Shown here piece after piece: positions 12,801 through 23,206 of a stretch of DNA of 63,834 bases. Each line of letters starts with the position of its first letter. The stretch's first letter is position 1. A program made the position numbers and the translations under genes. The notes under the pieces are model-generated. The model was not told the DNA's origin and searched no databases. It saw nothing but the letters and a program-made list of their open reading frames with translations. This DNA comes from Heterobasidion occidentale (taxonomy: Eukaryota; Basidiomycota; Agaricomycetes; Russulales; Bondarzewiaceae). The stretch covers positions 1 to 63,834 of the forward strand of contig JBCAQO010000024.1 in the NCBI GenBank assembly GCA_039111635.1, read 5' to 3'.

Positions 12801-14238
12801 AATTCTTGAATAATCGGCAAAGGGTATTTGTTCTTGGTTGTTATTTCATTGAGTTTGCGATAATCTATTACTGGTCGTAGTTTCCCATTCTTTTTCTTGA
12901 TGAAGAAGAATGGGGATGCCATGTGCAACTTGGATTCTCTGATGAATCCTTTCTGGAGGTTTTTGTCTATGAATTTCTTGAGTTCCACTTGCTCACCAGG
13001 GCTGAGACTGTATAGCTTGGGTTTGAGCGAGTGATCCATTCCTTCCTTGATTTCTATTTTGTGATCCCAAGGTCGAGAGAGCGGTAGCTGTCCTTTTGGT
13101 CGGCCTTCGAAAGCCTTCCTATAATTCCAGTATTCCCTCGGCACTATCTCCTCGAAGGATAGTTCGGGTGTCCCTTTGGCGGCTTCTTCCGCAAGTCTTT
13201 GCGAGTTGGTGTGCTTCGTTTGTTTCCCATCTGTGCTTTGGCAGGCTTGCCTTGAGCCGGTATATTGGCATATAGAAGTTCCGTGGTTTCGGCGCGATGT
13301 ATATCAACACCTTCTTCAGAGTCGTTGTATAATTCCAGTGCCTGTAATGTTCCCGTATCAAGGCATCTAACGAGATAGACTCCATCTTCTTCAAGATCCT
13401 TGGAGGAAAGTGCCGGAAGTCCATCACCGTCCTCCGGAACGTCTTCTTCAGCCCATGTCGGAACCTTGTAATTTCTGGTTCGGGCCTTCAGACGTTCGGC
13501 ATTCAACCTTTGAGTTGTGAACTCCGGACTTGTAGGTATTGTCCGCAAATGTGGTACTGTGGTGTTTCCCACTTTCCGGCCTGGTACTGCTTTTCCTGGC
13601 TTTTGCACTGGTATTGAGTAGTCGCCCATTTGCGGTACTGTTTCCATGCGACGTATGCTTGGTTTAGGATGTCCTGGTTTTCTTGTAGCTCTTTTGGCTT
13701 TTACCGGTCCTCCTTTTATTTGGCAGGAGGGCGGACATCTGGTAAAGTGCAGCCCGTAGGCATGCCAGTCAACTTCTGGATTATGTTCCAATAACCAGTT
13801 GGTTCCTAAAATGACGTCCTCTTTTCCTATTTCCGCAATGTAGAATCTTGCTGATTCTGTATGCGACCCCCCCTTTTCGCCTAGAACCTGTAATTGCAGG
13901 TTGGCAAATCTTGTAATGGGTCCTCCTTTAAACTCAGTGTTTTGGACCATACTGACTGGGATAGGGGCAGGGGTTTTATGCGTGGTGATTTGATGTGCTT
14001 CTATGAAGCGAGGGTGCATGAAGATTCCGGTGGCTCCACTGTCCACCAGTGCCTGTGTAGCAGCTTTTCTATTCTTGCCTATGAGCATTGTCTCAAGTTG
14101 GAGTGATGGTGCACCATGTGATTTTATTTCCAAAAGATACAATACATCTGGATGTCCATGCTCTTGGTCAGCGTCTTTACTGGCCAGAGGAGCGTACCAA
14201 TTTCCTGCAAGAATCCTACTCTCCGCATCCGCTGCCAA
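9815..14238 (-). pseudogene. pol of reverse copy 1 (PR-RT-RH-IN-chromodomain), broken
   Basis: On the minus strand 14238-13144 is open and holds a protease (ALVDSGATGIFMHPRF). The next 669 codons (13144-11135) hold RT with YMDDILVF, RNase H with ECNASDFATGAVLS, and the integrase zinc region (CAICQSTKN). After a frameshift near 11130 the integrase core continues (10956-10465, STAYHPQTDGATERMNQ), then the chromodomain pieces (10586-9954). Several stops and frameshifts make it a pseudogene. It serves as a second witness for how the young copy is damaged in gag and protease. Confidence 0.88.
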
Positions 14239-14249
14239 TGGGAGAGGCT

Positions 14250-15679
14250 TTAAAAATTCTTCGAGTCGCTAAAGGCTCGAACTTCCTCAATTTCTTCCAT
14301 GCTGAGTCCCATCATCATTTGGCGGATGTGGTTGACTCTGTTCTTTCCTTCCTCGACGTCTTCATCATCTAATTGTCCTTCGTCCATTTCTCCTTTGCGC
14401 ACTCCCCTGCGACAAGAAGGCTGGAATCTTCTTTTGGGTCGAGAAGGACAGTTGCGCGCCATGTGCCCGGGCTTCTTGCAAAAGAAGCACTTGCCTTCTT
14501 TGGCAAGTCGATCTCTTTCCGCCGGGGTCAGCTTCTTGAAGCGAGTGTGAATGGCATCGGCCTCCATTTCTGCTGCATCTACATCCATAGGTTCGTATTG
14601 GGGTTCCCTATCGTGCCACGGGGGTGCCCTTTTGTCGTAAAAGGTATGCGGAGTGTAGATTTGGAATTTGCCTTTTTGGAGTTTGTATGCTCAGTCCCTT
14701 GCGATGCACATCTTTTCATGTTTCTTGGCCTTCTCGACCAGTTCCTCCCATGTTCCTTCTTTGGAAGGATCTTCATAAATTCCCTTTGCTAGCTCTCATT
14801 TGAGTCCTCGCAGGAAGTGGGTCTTCTTGGTTTCTTCATCTACGCTGGCGAGTGCCGCGAGCTGTTCAAATAGCTGAAGGTAGGTGTTGAAGGATTCTTT
14901 CCCTTGATTGACCCTGGCTAATTTGTCGCAAGTTTCCACTTCTTTATTGAACTCCTTGAAATTGGTGGCTATCTTTTTGCGGACGGATGTGAAGCCAGCC
15001 ATGTCTGCCCAAGTGTAGTGGTTCCAGTCCTTTAATGTGTTCCTGGCCTGAGTAAAGTTTCTTGCCCATATCCCCGCTGATCCTTCCTTCATATATGACA
15101 GAGCGTAGGTGATCTTGGCGAATTCGTTTGCATAATCTTTTTTCCTGGCCAGGAACATCAGGTCAATTTTGTGGAGGAACTGCTCTGTTCGTTTCCGGTT
15201 TCCACTGAAGGTGGTGGGTTTGGCCATAGCTGGTCCCTTGGACTCATTACCTTTAGTATCTGTCAACATTGTATCGGGCGGGGGCTCTGGATCGTTAGGT
15301 GGTTCCGGATTTCCACTTGGTGCTTCAAAATACTCCGGTTTGGGGACAAACTCCGGTGTTGGGGCTCGGAAGTCTTCTTTGGGAGTGGTTTCTTGTAAGG
15401 GGAATGTAGCGGGAGTGTTTCTTCTAGAGATTCTACTTCCACTGGCTGTTTCTCTGGGTAGAGTATGTATGTGCGGTCTTGGCGAGTCACGATGCCTATC
15501 TGCCGGTGATTCAGGCTTGTCGAAGGTCTTGCTTGCGACGTAGTCCGCGACCTTGACCAGGTGTAGTTGGGGTCCTGCGTGGACGGTCTTCTCTCCCTAG
15601 GTAGGGTATTCGTATCTGCTCTTTCCTCGTTTGCGGAAGAATCCGGTGAGAGTTCCTGCATAGTAGAAGTGTCTCTTGA
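14250..15679 (-). pseudogene. gag of reverse copy 1 (capsid and nucleocapsid), broken
   Basis: 15269-14796 is open and looks like a Ty3/Gypsy capsid: FSGNRKRTEQFLHKIDL at the start and YLQLFEQLAAL downstream. After a stop at the end of HFLRGLK the frame resumes. 14588-14250 holds the zinc knuckle CFFCKKPGHMARNC and the C-terminal RQMMMGLSMEEIEEVRAF that leads to protease. Upstream (15751-15263) lies proline- and serine-rich linker in a different frame. This whole capsid and nucleocapsid section is absent from the young forward copy. Confidence 0.8.
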
Positions 15680-15783
15680 ATAGTAATGAGTCATGGGGAA
15701 CCGTCCAAGTCTGTAGCACGTCCAAAGCACTTGACCAGCCCATCCATTCACGTGCGAAGCACATGTTAGGACGCGGTCTTAAC
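15680..15783 (-). repeat. 104-base terminal fragment of a family A LTR
   Basis: Reads on the minus strand as the first ~104 bases of the A LTR, with the terminal palindrome (here TGTTAAGACCGCGTCC) and the cacgtg-like segment. It sits between mid-gag of copy 1 and RT sequence of copy 2, so it marks the junction of two broken elements. Confidence 0.8.
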
Positions 15784-17400
15784 AGGGGCTCATACATTTC
15801 TAGGTTGGTGACGAATGCGGCTAGTATCTCGCTTCCTTCTTTCATGTGTACATTGTTATATCCTATGTCAACATCTATTAGTGAGAAGTATATGGCTTTG
15901 GCTAACAGGTCCAGTAGCTCCTGAATAATCAGTAAGGGGTACTTGTTCTTCATTGTTATTTCATTGAGTTTGCAATAATCCATTACTGGTCATAGCTTTC
16001 CATTTTTTTTCTTGATAAAAAAGAAGGGAGAGACTATGTGTAATTTGGATTCCTGGATGAAACCCTTCTTCAGGTTTTTGTCAATGAATTTCTTGAGTTC
16101 TACTTGCTCTGCCAGGCTGAGGCTATATAGCTTTGGTTTAAGCGAGTGATTCATCCCTTCTTTGATTTCTATTTTGTGATCCCAAGGTTAATTAGGTGGT
16201 AGTTGTCCTTTTGGTCAACCTTCAAAAACCTTCTTATAATCCCAGTAGTCCTTTGGTACTATTTCCTCGAAGGATAGTTTGGGTTTCCCTTTTGCGGCTT
16301 CTTCCACAAGTCTTTATGAGTTGGTGTGCTTCGTTTGTTTTCCTGTTGTTGCTTTGGCAGGTTTGCTTCCTTGGGCCAGTGTATTGGTATATGAAAGTTC
16401 CGTGGTTTTGGCACGGTGTATGTCAACACCTTTGGAGTCATTGTATAATTCCAGGGCCTGCAAAGTTCCTGTATCAAGGCACCTAACAAGATAGACTTCA
16501 TCTTCTTCAAAATCCTTGGAGGGGAGTGCTGGAAGTCTGTCACCATCCTCCGGAACATCTTTTTCAGCCCATGTTGGAGCTTTGTAATTTCTGGCTTGGG
16601 CTTTCAAACATTTAGCATTCAACCTTCCAGTTGCAAACTCCAGACCTTTAGGTATCACCTGTGGACATGGTACTGTAGTGTTTCCCATGTTCTGGCCTGG
16701 TACTGATTTTCCTGGCTTTTGCAATGGTATTGAGTAGTCACTCACTTGTGGTACTGTCTCTATGCACCGTATACTTGGTTTTGGATGTCCTGGTTTCCTT
16801 GTAGCCCTTTTGGTTTTTACCAGTCCTCCTTTTATTTGGCAGGAGGGCAGGCATCGGGTAAAGTGCAGCCCATAGGCATGCCAGTCAACTTCTGGGTTAT
16901 ATTCTAGTAACCAGTCGGTTCCTAGAATGACATCTTCTTTTCCTATTTCTGCTATTTAGAATCTTGCTAATTATGTATGTGACCCTCCCTTTTTGCCTAG
17001 AACCTGTAATTGCAGGTTGGCAAATCTTGTAATGGGTCCTCTTTTAAACTCAGTGTTTTGGACCGTACTAACTGGAATAAGGGTAGGGGTTTTATGAGTG
17101 ATGATTTAATGTGCTTCCATGAAGCAAGGGTGCATGAAGATTCTGGTGGCTCCACTGTCCACCAGCACCTGAGTAGCAGCTTTTCAATTCTTGCCTATAA
17201 GCATTGTCTCAATTTGGAGTGATGGTGCACCATGTGATTTTATTTCCAAAAGATACAATACATCTGGATGTCCAGGCTCTTGGTCAGTGTCTTTACTGGC
17301 CAGAGGAGTGTACCAATTTCCTGCAAGAATCATACTCTCCGTATCTGCTGCCGATGGGAGAGGCCTTAAAAATTCTTCAAGTTACTAAAAGCTTGAACTT
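15784..17400 (-). pseudogene. Protease and partial RT of reverse copy 2
   Basis: 15983-15787 reads MDYCKLNEITMKNKYPLL and DVDIGYNNVHMKEGSE, the first third of RT, ending abruptly at the LTR fragment. 16745-16314 matches the linker before RT (PTWAEKDVPEDGD). Around 16850-17220 the protease region is recognisable (HNPEVDWHAYG-like, then the DSGAT core) but has stops. It is homologous throughout to the intact pol at 24804-28718. Confidence 0.75.
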
Positions 17401-20269
17401 CTTCGATTTCTTCCATGCTGAGACCCATCATCATTTGGTGGATGTGGTTGACTCTGTTCTTTCCTTCTTTGATGTCTTCATTGTTGAATTGTCCTTTGTC
17501 CATTTTTCCTTCACACACCGCCCTGCATTGAGGAGGTTGGAATCTTTTTTTGGGTTAAGAAGGACAATTGCACGCCATGTGCCTGGGCTTCTTGCAGAAG
17601 AATCACTTGCCTTCTTTGGCAAGTTGATCTCTTTCTGCCGGGGTAAGCTTCTTGAATTGAGTACAAACAGTGTTGGCCTCCATCTCCACAGCATTCACAT
17701 CCATAGGTTTGTATTGAGGTTCCCTATCTTGATGTGGGGGTGCCCTTTTGTCATAAAATGTACGCAGAGTGTAGAGTTGGAATTTGCCTTTTCTAAGGTC
17801 ATATGCTCAATCCCTTGCAATGTGCATCCCTTTGTGTTTCTTTGTCTTCTCAACCAGTTCCATCCATGTGTCGTCTTTGGAGGGATCTTCATAAATTCCT
17901 CTAGCTAACTCCCACTTTAGTCCCCTTAAGAAATGGGATTTCTTGGTTTCTTGGTTAACTCTGGCAAGTGCCACTAGTTGTTCAAATAACTGCAGATAGG
18001 TATTGAAGGGTTCTTTTCCTTGGTTCACCCTAGCTAATTTGTTGTGGGCATCTGCTGTTTTATTGAACTCCTTGAAGTTGGTGGCTATCTTTTTCTGGAC
18101 AGAGGTAAAGCCAGCTGTTTCCTTCCATGCATATTTTGCCCAATCATTTGATGTGTTCCTGGCTTGTGTAAAGTTTCTTGACCATATTGGATTGAGCAGG
18201 TAGAAGGGGTGAGTTGCTTGGGGTCAATAGGACCCTTTTCTCACAAAGTGCCACGCCTTAATCAGGGTGTTGCTAGCCTTGTCCACCACCCTGCCTTGTC
18301 TGCCGCCTTGTTTGTTCATCTCTCGCTTTGTCCAAGTCACCCCAAGCTTGGTCCCTTTCTAGTATATATACCTCGCGAGCGCAAAGGCAATTCCTCATTC
18401 CAAACTCACTGCCGCACTCGCAGGTAGGTTCTCATTTCTCAGTACATATATTCCAAAATCACTGCTATGCTCACAGCATGCATTACATACATTTAGTTTT
18501 TCGCCCCACCCACCATCTCTCTCTACCTAGGTCTCTCTACGCTACACTAGTCTAGTCTTCTGTATCTACATAAGCCCTCCTAGAGTTGGCTTGAGGTCAG
18601 CCCCGGGACCTAGTCCCGAGGCTTGCCTTGAGTTCTCAGGGGCCACAAATGACATACATTTGTCATGCCTGTTGAGCCTGGAGAATTCTGCTTTCTTCTC
18701 AATTTAGTTGCTTCTTTCTCAATTTAGATAACACTTTTTCTTTGTCACTCAGTCACATTGATCCAACGGACCCTCCCTTCATATATGACAGAGCATAAGC
18801 AATTTTGGCAAATTCATCTGCAAAATCTTTTTTTCTGGCAAGGATCATCAGGTCAATTTCGTGGAGGAATTGCTCCATTCATTTTCTGTTTTCATCAAAG
18901 GGGGTGGGCTTGGCCTTAGCTGGTCCCTTGGAGTCAGTACCTCCAGGATTTGTCGACATTGTATTGGGCGGGGGCTCTGGATCTTCAGGCGGTTCTGGAT
19001 TACCACTTGGTTTTTCAATATGCTCTGGCTCAGGAATTTGGTATGATGTTGGGGTTCGGAAGTCTGCTTGGAGAGTGGTTTCTTGTAAGGGGGATGTAGC
19101 AGGAGTGTTTTGTCTAGATTGTCTACTTCTACTGGCTGTCTCTTTAGATAGAGTATAAATGTGCGGTCTTGGTGAGTGACAATACTGATCTATTGGTGAT
19201 CTAGGCTTGTCGTAGCTTTTCCTTGCAACATAGTCTGTGAGTTTAACTGAGCATAGGCTTGGTCCTGCTTGGACTGTCTTGTTGTAATAGGTGAGGATAT
19301 CGGCCTTCTCCTTTCCATCTTCTGTGTAGAATCCTGTGAGGAGTCCTGCATAGTAGAGGTGTTGGTTTTCTTTGTTGTACTATAATTGGTCTGGGTCAAT
19401 GTCTTCTGGTAGTTCTGCGAAGACTTGGGCAGGGTCTATTTTGTACTTAGATGGATATCCTTTAGAGATTGGTTCCGTAATGATTTATTCTTTGAAGAAG
19501 AAGGGTACCACCTGTCTTCTTCCAGCTTGTAGTCCTTCTTGTAGGTCTAGGTCCCTTTTAATAATTTTGTTGATAGAAATATCATTCTGGTTAATGAGTT
19601 TGGTGATCTCAGAGAAGGTATGTCCTGAGATGAGGGTCTGGAGGTGATAAGTTTTGTCAGTGAACTCTCCTTTTTGAATGATAAAAACAATGCTGTCAAT
19701 TTTAGTTCTAGTCAGTAGAGGTTCAGGTGCTTCTAGTTTGTCTTTTTAGGTGGAGGAAAATGTCCAGTGGATGAGGACTGAGTAGTGGTCTCTGTTTTCC
19801 TGGTTCTTAAAAAGATCTGCTCTGATTCCATCTCCATCAATGTTTCTTGTGATTGTTCTTCTGAGATTGGTGACAATGGCAAAGAGGGGATTGTCTGGTC
19901 TTCTGTCGTGTATCTTGATGGTGTTCTTTATTTGGATGACATTGGGCTCTCCACTATTTATGAGAGAGAACAGTGTCTTTGGTTTGTTGACGAAGCAAAT
20001 CCTGGAAAACTGGTATCCAGTTTTGTAAAGTCAATAAAGATCTCGGGAGATCATTGTAGCCTAAATATAGCTATTCCTGAATAGATCTTCCCTGGGTTTT
20101 GGTGTCTTGCAACTTCTATTGTTCCTGGGTCACTAATTCTTTTTTAAAGGGCATCTGCTTGGTTTACCCTTACAGCGGTTGCCAAGATGTTGTTTACTGA
20201 TTGGAGGAAGAGGATTTGCTGCTGGGGATCCAGCTTTGAATAGGGTAGAGATGAAAGAGCTCATTAAAG
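17400..20269 (-). pseudogene. gag and N-terminal domain of reverse copy 2
   Basis: 17694-17431 keeps a nucleocapsid remnant; 18028-17807 keeps capsid (TYLQLFEQLVALARVNQE). The capsid is split by an insertion at 18188-18765 and resumes at 18766-18960. From about 19200 to 20258 the minus strand carries the domain preceding gag. Here the primer-site text reads TTAATGAGCT, which creates an ATG in the frame of that domain where the young copy has ACG. Stops occur throughout. Confidence 0.7.
18188..18765 (+). mobile_element. 578-base insertion in gag, LTR-like, unknown family
   Basis: Comparison with copy 1 shows that text matching 15040-15080 is split here. The inserted block starts TGGATTGAGC and ends TTGATCCA, so it has TG and CA ends with short inverted TGGAT/ATCCA. 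It contains agtatatatacc, a possible TATA box on the plus strand, and no gene. This fits a solo LTR of a fourth family, but I find no clear target duplication. Confidence 0.5.
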
Positions 20270-21095
20270 TGTTAGGCTGGAGACCTATCACGTGCACCGC
20301 TGCATAAGGGGATCCCTAGGCTAGACCTCTACAGTGTCATAGAGCTGTAGACTCCAATAGATGAAGACAATTGATCATCTCTGAGCTCTTTGAAGGAACT
20401 CGGGGTCACTGTCCGCTTTGTCCTTGAAGAGGTTAAGGAGATGATCCTTAAGGTCTTCTTGATGATGAGAAGGAATGGGACAATCTTCTCTTGTCTAACA
20501 GATAACACAAGGGGGTGTCCAACTGAGAATGCAAAAGGCAGCAAGGCTGGTATAGGAGCAGGTGAATAGAGAGAGGAGAGGGCAGGGAGATAAGTTCAGT
20601 GTGTTATCAAACCATGTAAGGAAGTCTCAGATCTGACAGAGATCATGAAGTGTGGGCTAAGAAGGTAGCCAGACACTGGGCGCAGTGCAGAGATTGAGTA
20701 GTATTACAGGTGAATGAGCTAAGCTTCTTAGAAGCTCATCTTGCCTATTTATACAAAGAAGTATTTAGGGCCAGATCTGGATCTGGTCTATGCGCTTCTA
20801 AGGTACTGAAGTAAACAATCAAGATTTATAAGCAATGATGTGTCATTGATCTGCAATGTAACTAAGTATAGTAACTAATCACTAATGTCTATCCACATCT
20901 ATATCAAATGTCTAGCCACATCTTTGATCGATCAGAAACCAGGAACAGGGTCAGGAACCATAAGTAAGTGTTCATGCTTTTAGCATATCAATGGTAACAA
21001 GTCAGCAATCAGAATCTGAGTCCAAGTCATGTCCAAAGCACTTGACCAACCCGTCAGTTCATGTGCTTTGCACGTGCTAGGATGTGGTCCTAACA
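20270..21095 (-). repeat. Family A LTR, 5' LTR of reverse copy 2
   Basis: Complete LTR of 826 bases in reverse, TGTTAGGCTGG at 20270 to GGTCCTAACA at 21095. Its predicted transcript start reads AGCTCATTCA (minus strand, 20720-20711), and the primer site just inside reads TTAATGAGCT (minus strand, 20267-20258). Confidence 0.9.
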
Positions 21096-22233
21096 TTCCT
21101 TCACACCAATAGAACAAATGCCCCCTATGCCATACACACCATATGGAAGTGGCGCTTGGCACGTCTCAGCAAAAGACATCAACTCAGACAATGACACACC
21201 CCCTTGCACCCCTGACACTCCTGATTCAAATGGAGATATACAGATCCCCTCTAACAAGGAAGAACACAAATCTGACATGGCTAAAGAATTAGGAGACCTA
21301 TCAATTAAAGACACCCCTGGACGGCTACCAGGTGCTATAGATATTGGCAGTCTAAACTCACACACAGAGCGGCCAGTGCTATCTATCAAGATACCACAGA
21401 AAATGGATTACCCCATCCCTCACTCCAGCACTGCAAGCAGCGCTTCAATAGATGAAGCCCTCTAGAGAAGAACCACCCCAACTTGCTATAGAAGGACTCC
21501 AACACAATGGACATTGAAGATGACCTTGGCCAATCACCTATTGACAATGACCCCATAGACACCAAAGACAATCTCGGCTGATTGCCTATCGTGGAGTTGG
21601 AAACAGAAATATCCAAAGAGGAACAACGGTGGCAAGAGATTCAAACCCAGCAGATTGGCCAATCAGGACCAAACGAGGCAAAGCCTATAATAGATGGCCA
21701 GAATCTAGGAATCTCCCCACTCCCCTTTGACCACCCTCTACTCATACCCCCTCCCCTGCAAAGCAGCAAGTGGTACAGCAACCCCCTAGTCTATCGGCCT
21801 ATAGACCTCAGCTATAAGCCCCCAACAACAAATCATGCCTAACAAATGGGACCCACGCATTGCCATATATAACACAGTTAAAGTCATGGTTGAGCTCGCA
21901 CTCTGCGCTCTACACAATATTGACATATATGCGCACACACCGTCATCTGAGCCATCCCCTCAGATCTTCTCCACCAGTCCTGACTCCTTGTCATCACCGT
22001 CTTTACCCTCACTCCCCATTCCACTCATGCTGACACTCTAGCTAGATGCTAGTCAAACCAATGTCCTGGACCATACATCATTATGCTTCCTCTTTGCCTG
22101 ACTCACACCTAGTCAATCCCCACTCTATCATTGCACAGCACTACCCGACTTCTGCCTTGGCCTACATGTCGCACAACCTAATCGACCATTACCCATTGTG
22201 CTGCATGCAAGGCCAAGGTTAAAAAGGGGGTGG
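21096..22233 (+). pseudogene. B-element internal 3' part, ending in a polypurine tract
   Basis: Plus-strand sequence between a reverse A LTR and a B LTR. It carries open but unrecognised low-complexity frames: 21118-21465, rich in D, S, T and P, and 21582-21842, which ends in KPPTTNHA. A short frame from 21835 starts MPNKWDP and has the hydrophobic stretch VMVELALCAL, in the same place as the small membrane ORF after pol in family A. The last bases before the LTR are aaaaagggggtgg (22221-22233), a typical polypurine tract. RT and integrase of the B element are missing. Confidence 0.6.
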
Positions 22234-22360
22234 TGTTAAGAGCTAGCTTATAACACATGATATATGATCACATGATCATATGACATGTGGCCTATGACCA
22301 ATGGATATGACCTGTACCCGGTGACCAACCCTTTGACTTTACTAACAGACATTTGGTTAT

Positions 22361-23194
22361 TGTTAGGACCGCGTCCTAACACGTGCTTCGCACGTGAGTG
22401 GATGGGCTGGTCAAGTGCTTCGGACTTGTTGCAGACTCGGACCGCTTTCCATGACTCCTTACCATTTACATGCTAAACACATGAACGCTGACTTCCGGTT
22501 CCTGATTCTTGATGTGGACAGACATTGGTTCCTGACCCCAGTTCCTGGTTCCTGATCGATCGAAGATGTGGATGGACATTAGTGATCTGATTACCATATT
22601 CGGTTACATGACAGGTCGATGAGGCATTCTAGCTTACGGATCTCGATCGTTGACTTCGGTACCTGAGAAGCGCACAGACCAGATCCTGACCCTGCCCTAG
22701 ATACTTCTTTATGTAAATAGCCGAGATGAGCTTCTAAGAAGCTCAGCTCGTTCACCTGTAATACACTCGATCTCTGCACTGCACCCGGCGTCTGGCTACC
22801 TTCCTAGCCCACGCTTCGTGATCTCTGTCAGATCTGAGAACCTCTTTGCACGGTCTAACGAAGCACTGGACTCGTCTCCCTTCCCTCCCCTCCCTCTACT
22901 CATCGCTTCTATACCGGGCTAGCTGCCTTCCGCGTTCTCAGTTGGACACCCCCTCGTGTCATCTGTTGGACAGGAGAAGATCATCCGGTTCCTCCTCATC
23001 ATCGAGAAGACCTCGAAGATCACCTTCTCAATCTCTTCGAGAACAAAGCCGACAGCGACCCCGAGTTCCTCGAAAGAGCCCAAAGACGATCTATCGTCTT
23101 CATCCATTGGAGCCTACGACTATACGAACCAGTGGAGGTTTAGCCTAGGGACCCCTTCGTGCATCGGTGCACGTGATAGGTCTCCGACCTAACA
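22361..23194 (+). repeat. 5' LTR of the young A element
   Basis: Starts with a perfect palindrome (TGTTAGGAC, loop CGC, GTCCTAACA) and a second hairpin (CACGTGC/GCACGTG), and ends with TAGGTC-TCC-GACCTA plus ACA. Compared with the 3' LTR it lacks one C near 22898 (catcgcttct against catccgcttct). This shifts the frame of the LTR open reading frame in this copy only. It also has a C where the 3' LTR has T near 23049. Confidence 0.95.
22710..22754 (+). promoter_or_regulatory. LTR promoter: TATA-like box and predicted transcript start
   Basis: TATGTAAATA at 22710-22719 lies about 35 bases before AGCTCGTTCA at 22745-22754. Other A LTRs have tatttatac or tgtatattta at the same place and B LTRs have tatatata. 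An inverted repeat (GAGCTTCT/AGAAGCTC) sits between. The position of the start is inferred from the TATA distance and from the match to the primer site. Confidence 0.55.
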
Positions 23195-23196
23195 CT

Positions 23197-23206
23197 TGAA
23201 CGAGCT
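23197..23206 (+). promoter_or_regulatory. Probable self-priming primer-binding site
   Basis: TGAACGAGCT lies two bases after the 5' LTR and is the exact reverse complement of AGCTCGTTCA at the predicted start of the transcript (22745-22754). It does not begin with TGG, as sites for tRNA 3' ends do. The same pair occurs in family B. In the Tf1 group of chromodomain elements the first bases of the transcript pair with this site to prime reverse transcription. Confidence 0.6.

Larger units (their letters stand above)
7007..15783 (-). mobile_element. Family A element, reverse copy 1, decayed and rearranged
   Basis: Read on the minus strand, the order is LTR fragment (15783-15680), gag, protease, RT-RNaseH-integrase, chromodomain, third ORF and a complete 3' LTR (7851-7007). 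The 5' LTR is reduced to its first ~104 bases, joined directly to mid-gag, so most of the LTR, the primer site and the N-terminal domain are deleted. The flanks (GGTAG at 7002-7006 and GGGGC at 15784-15788) are not a duplication, so the copy was rearranged after insertion. Confidence 0.8.
15784..21095 (-). mobile_element. Family A element, reverse copy 2, 3' truncated
   Basis: On the minus strand this begins with a complete 5' LTR (21095-20270), then the N-terminal domain, gag and protease. It stops inside reverse transcriptase at 15787, in the codon run MYEPL. RNase H, integrase, the third ORF and the 3' LTR are missing. Frequent stops and TpG/CpA changes show it is an old copy. A separate ~580 base insertion interrupts its gag. 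Confidence 0.8.
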
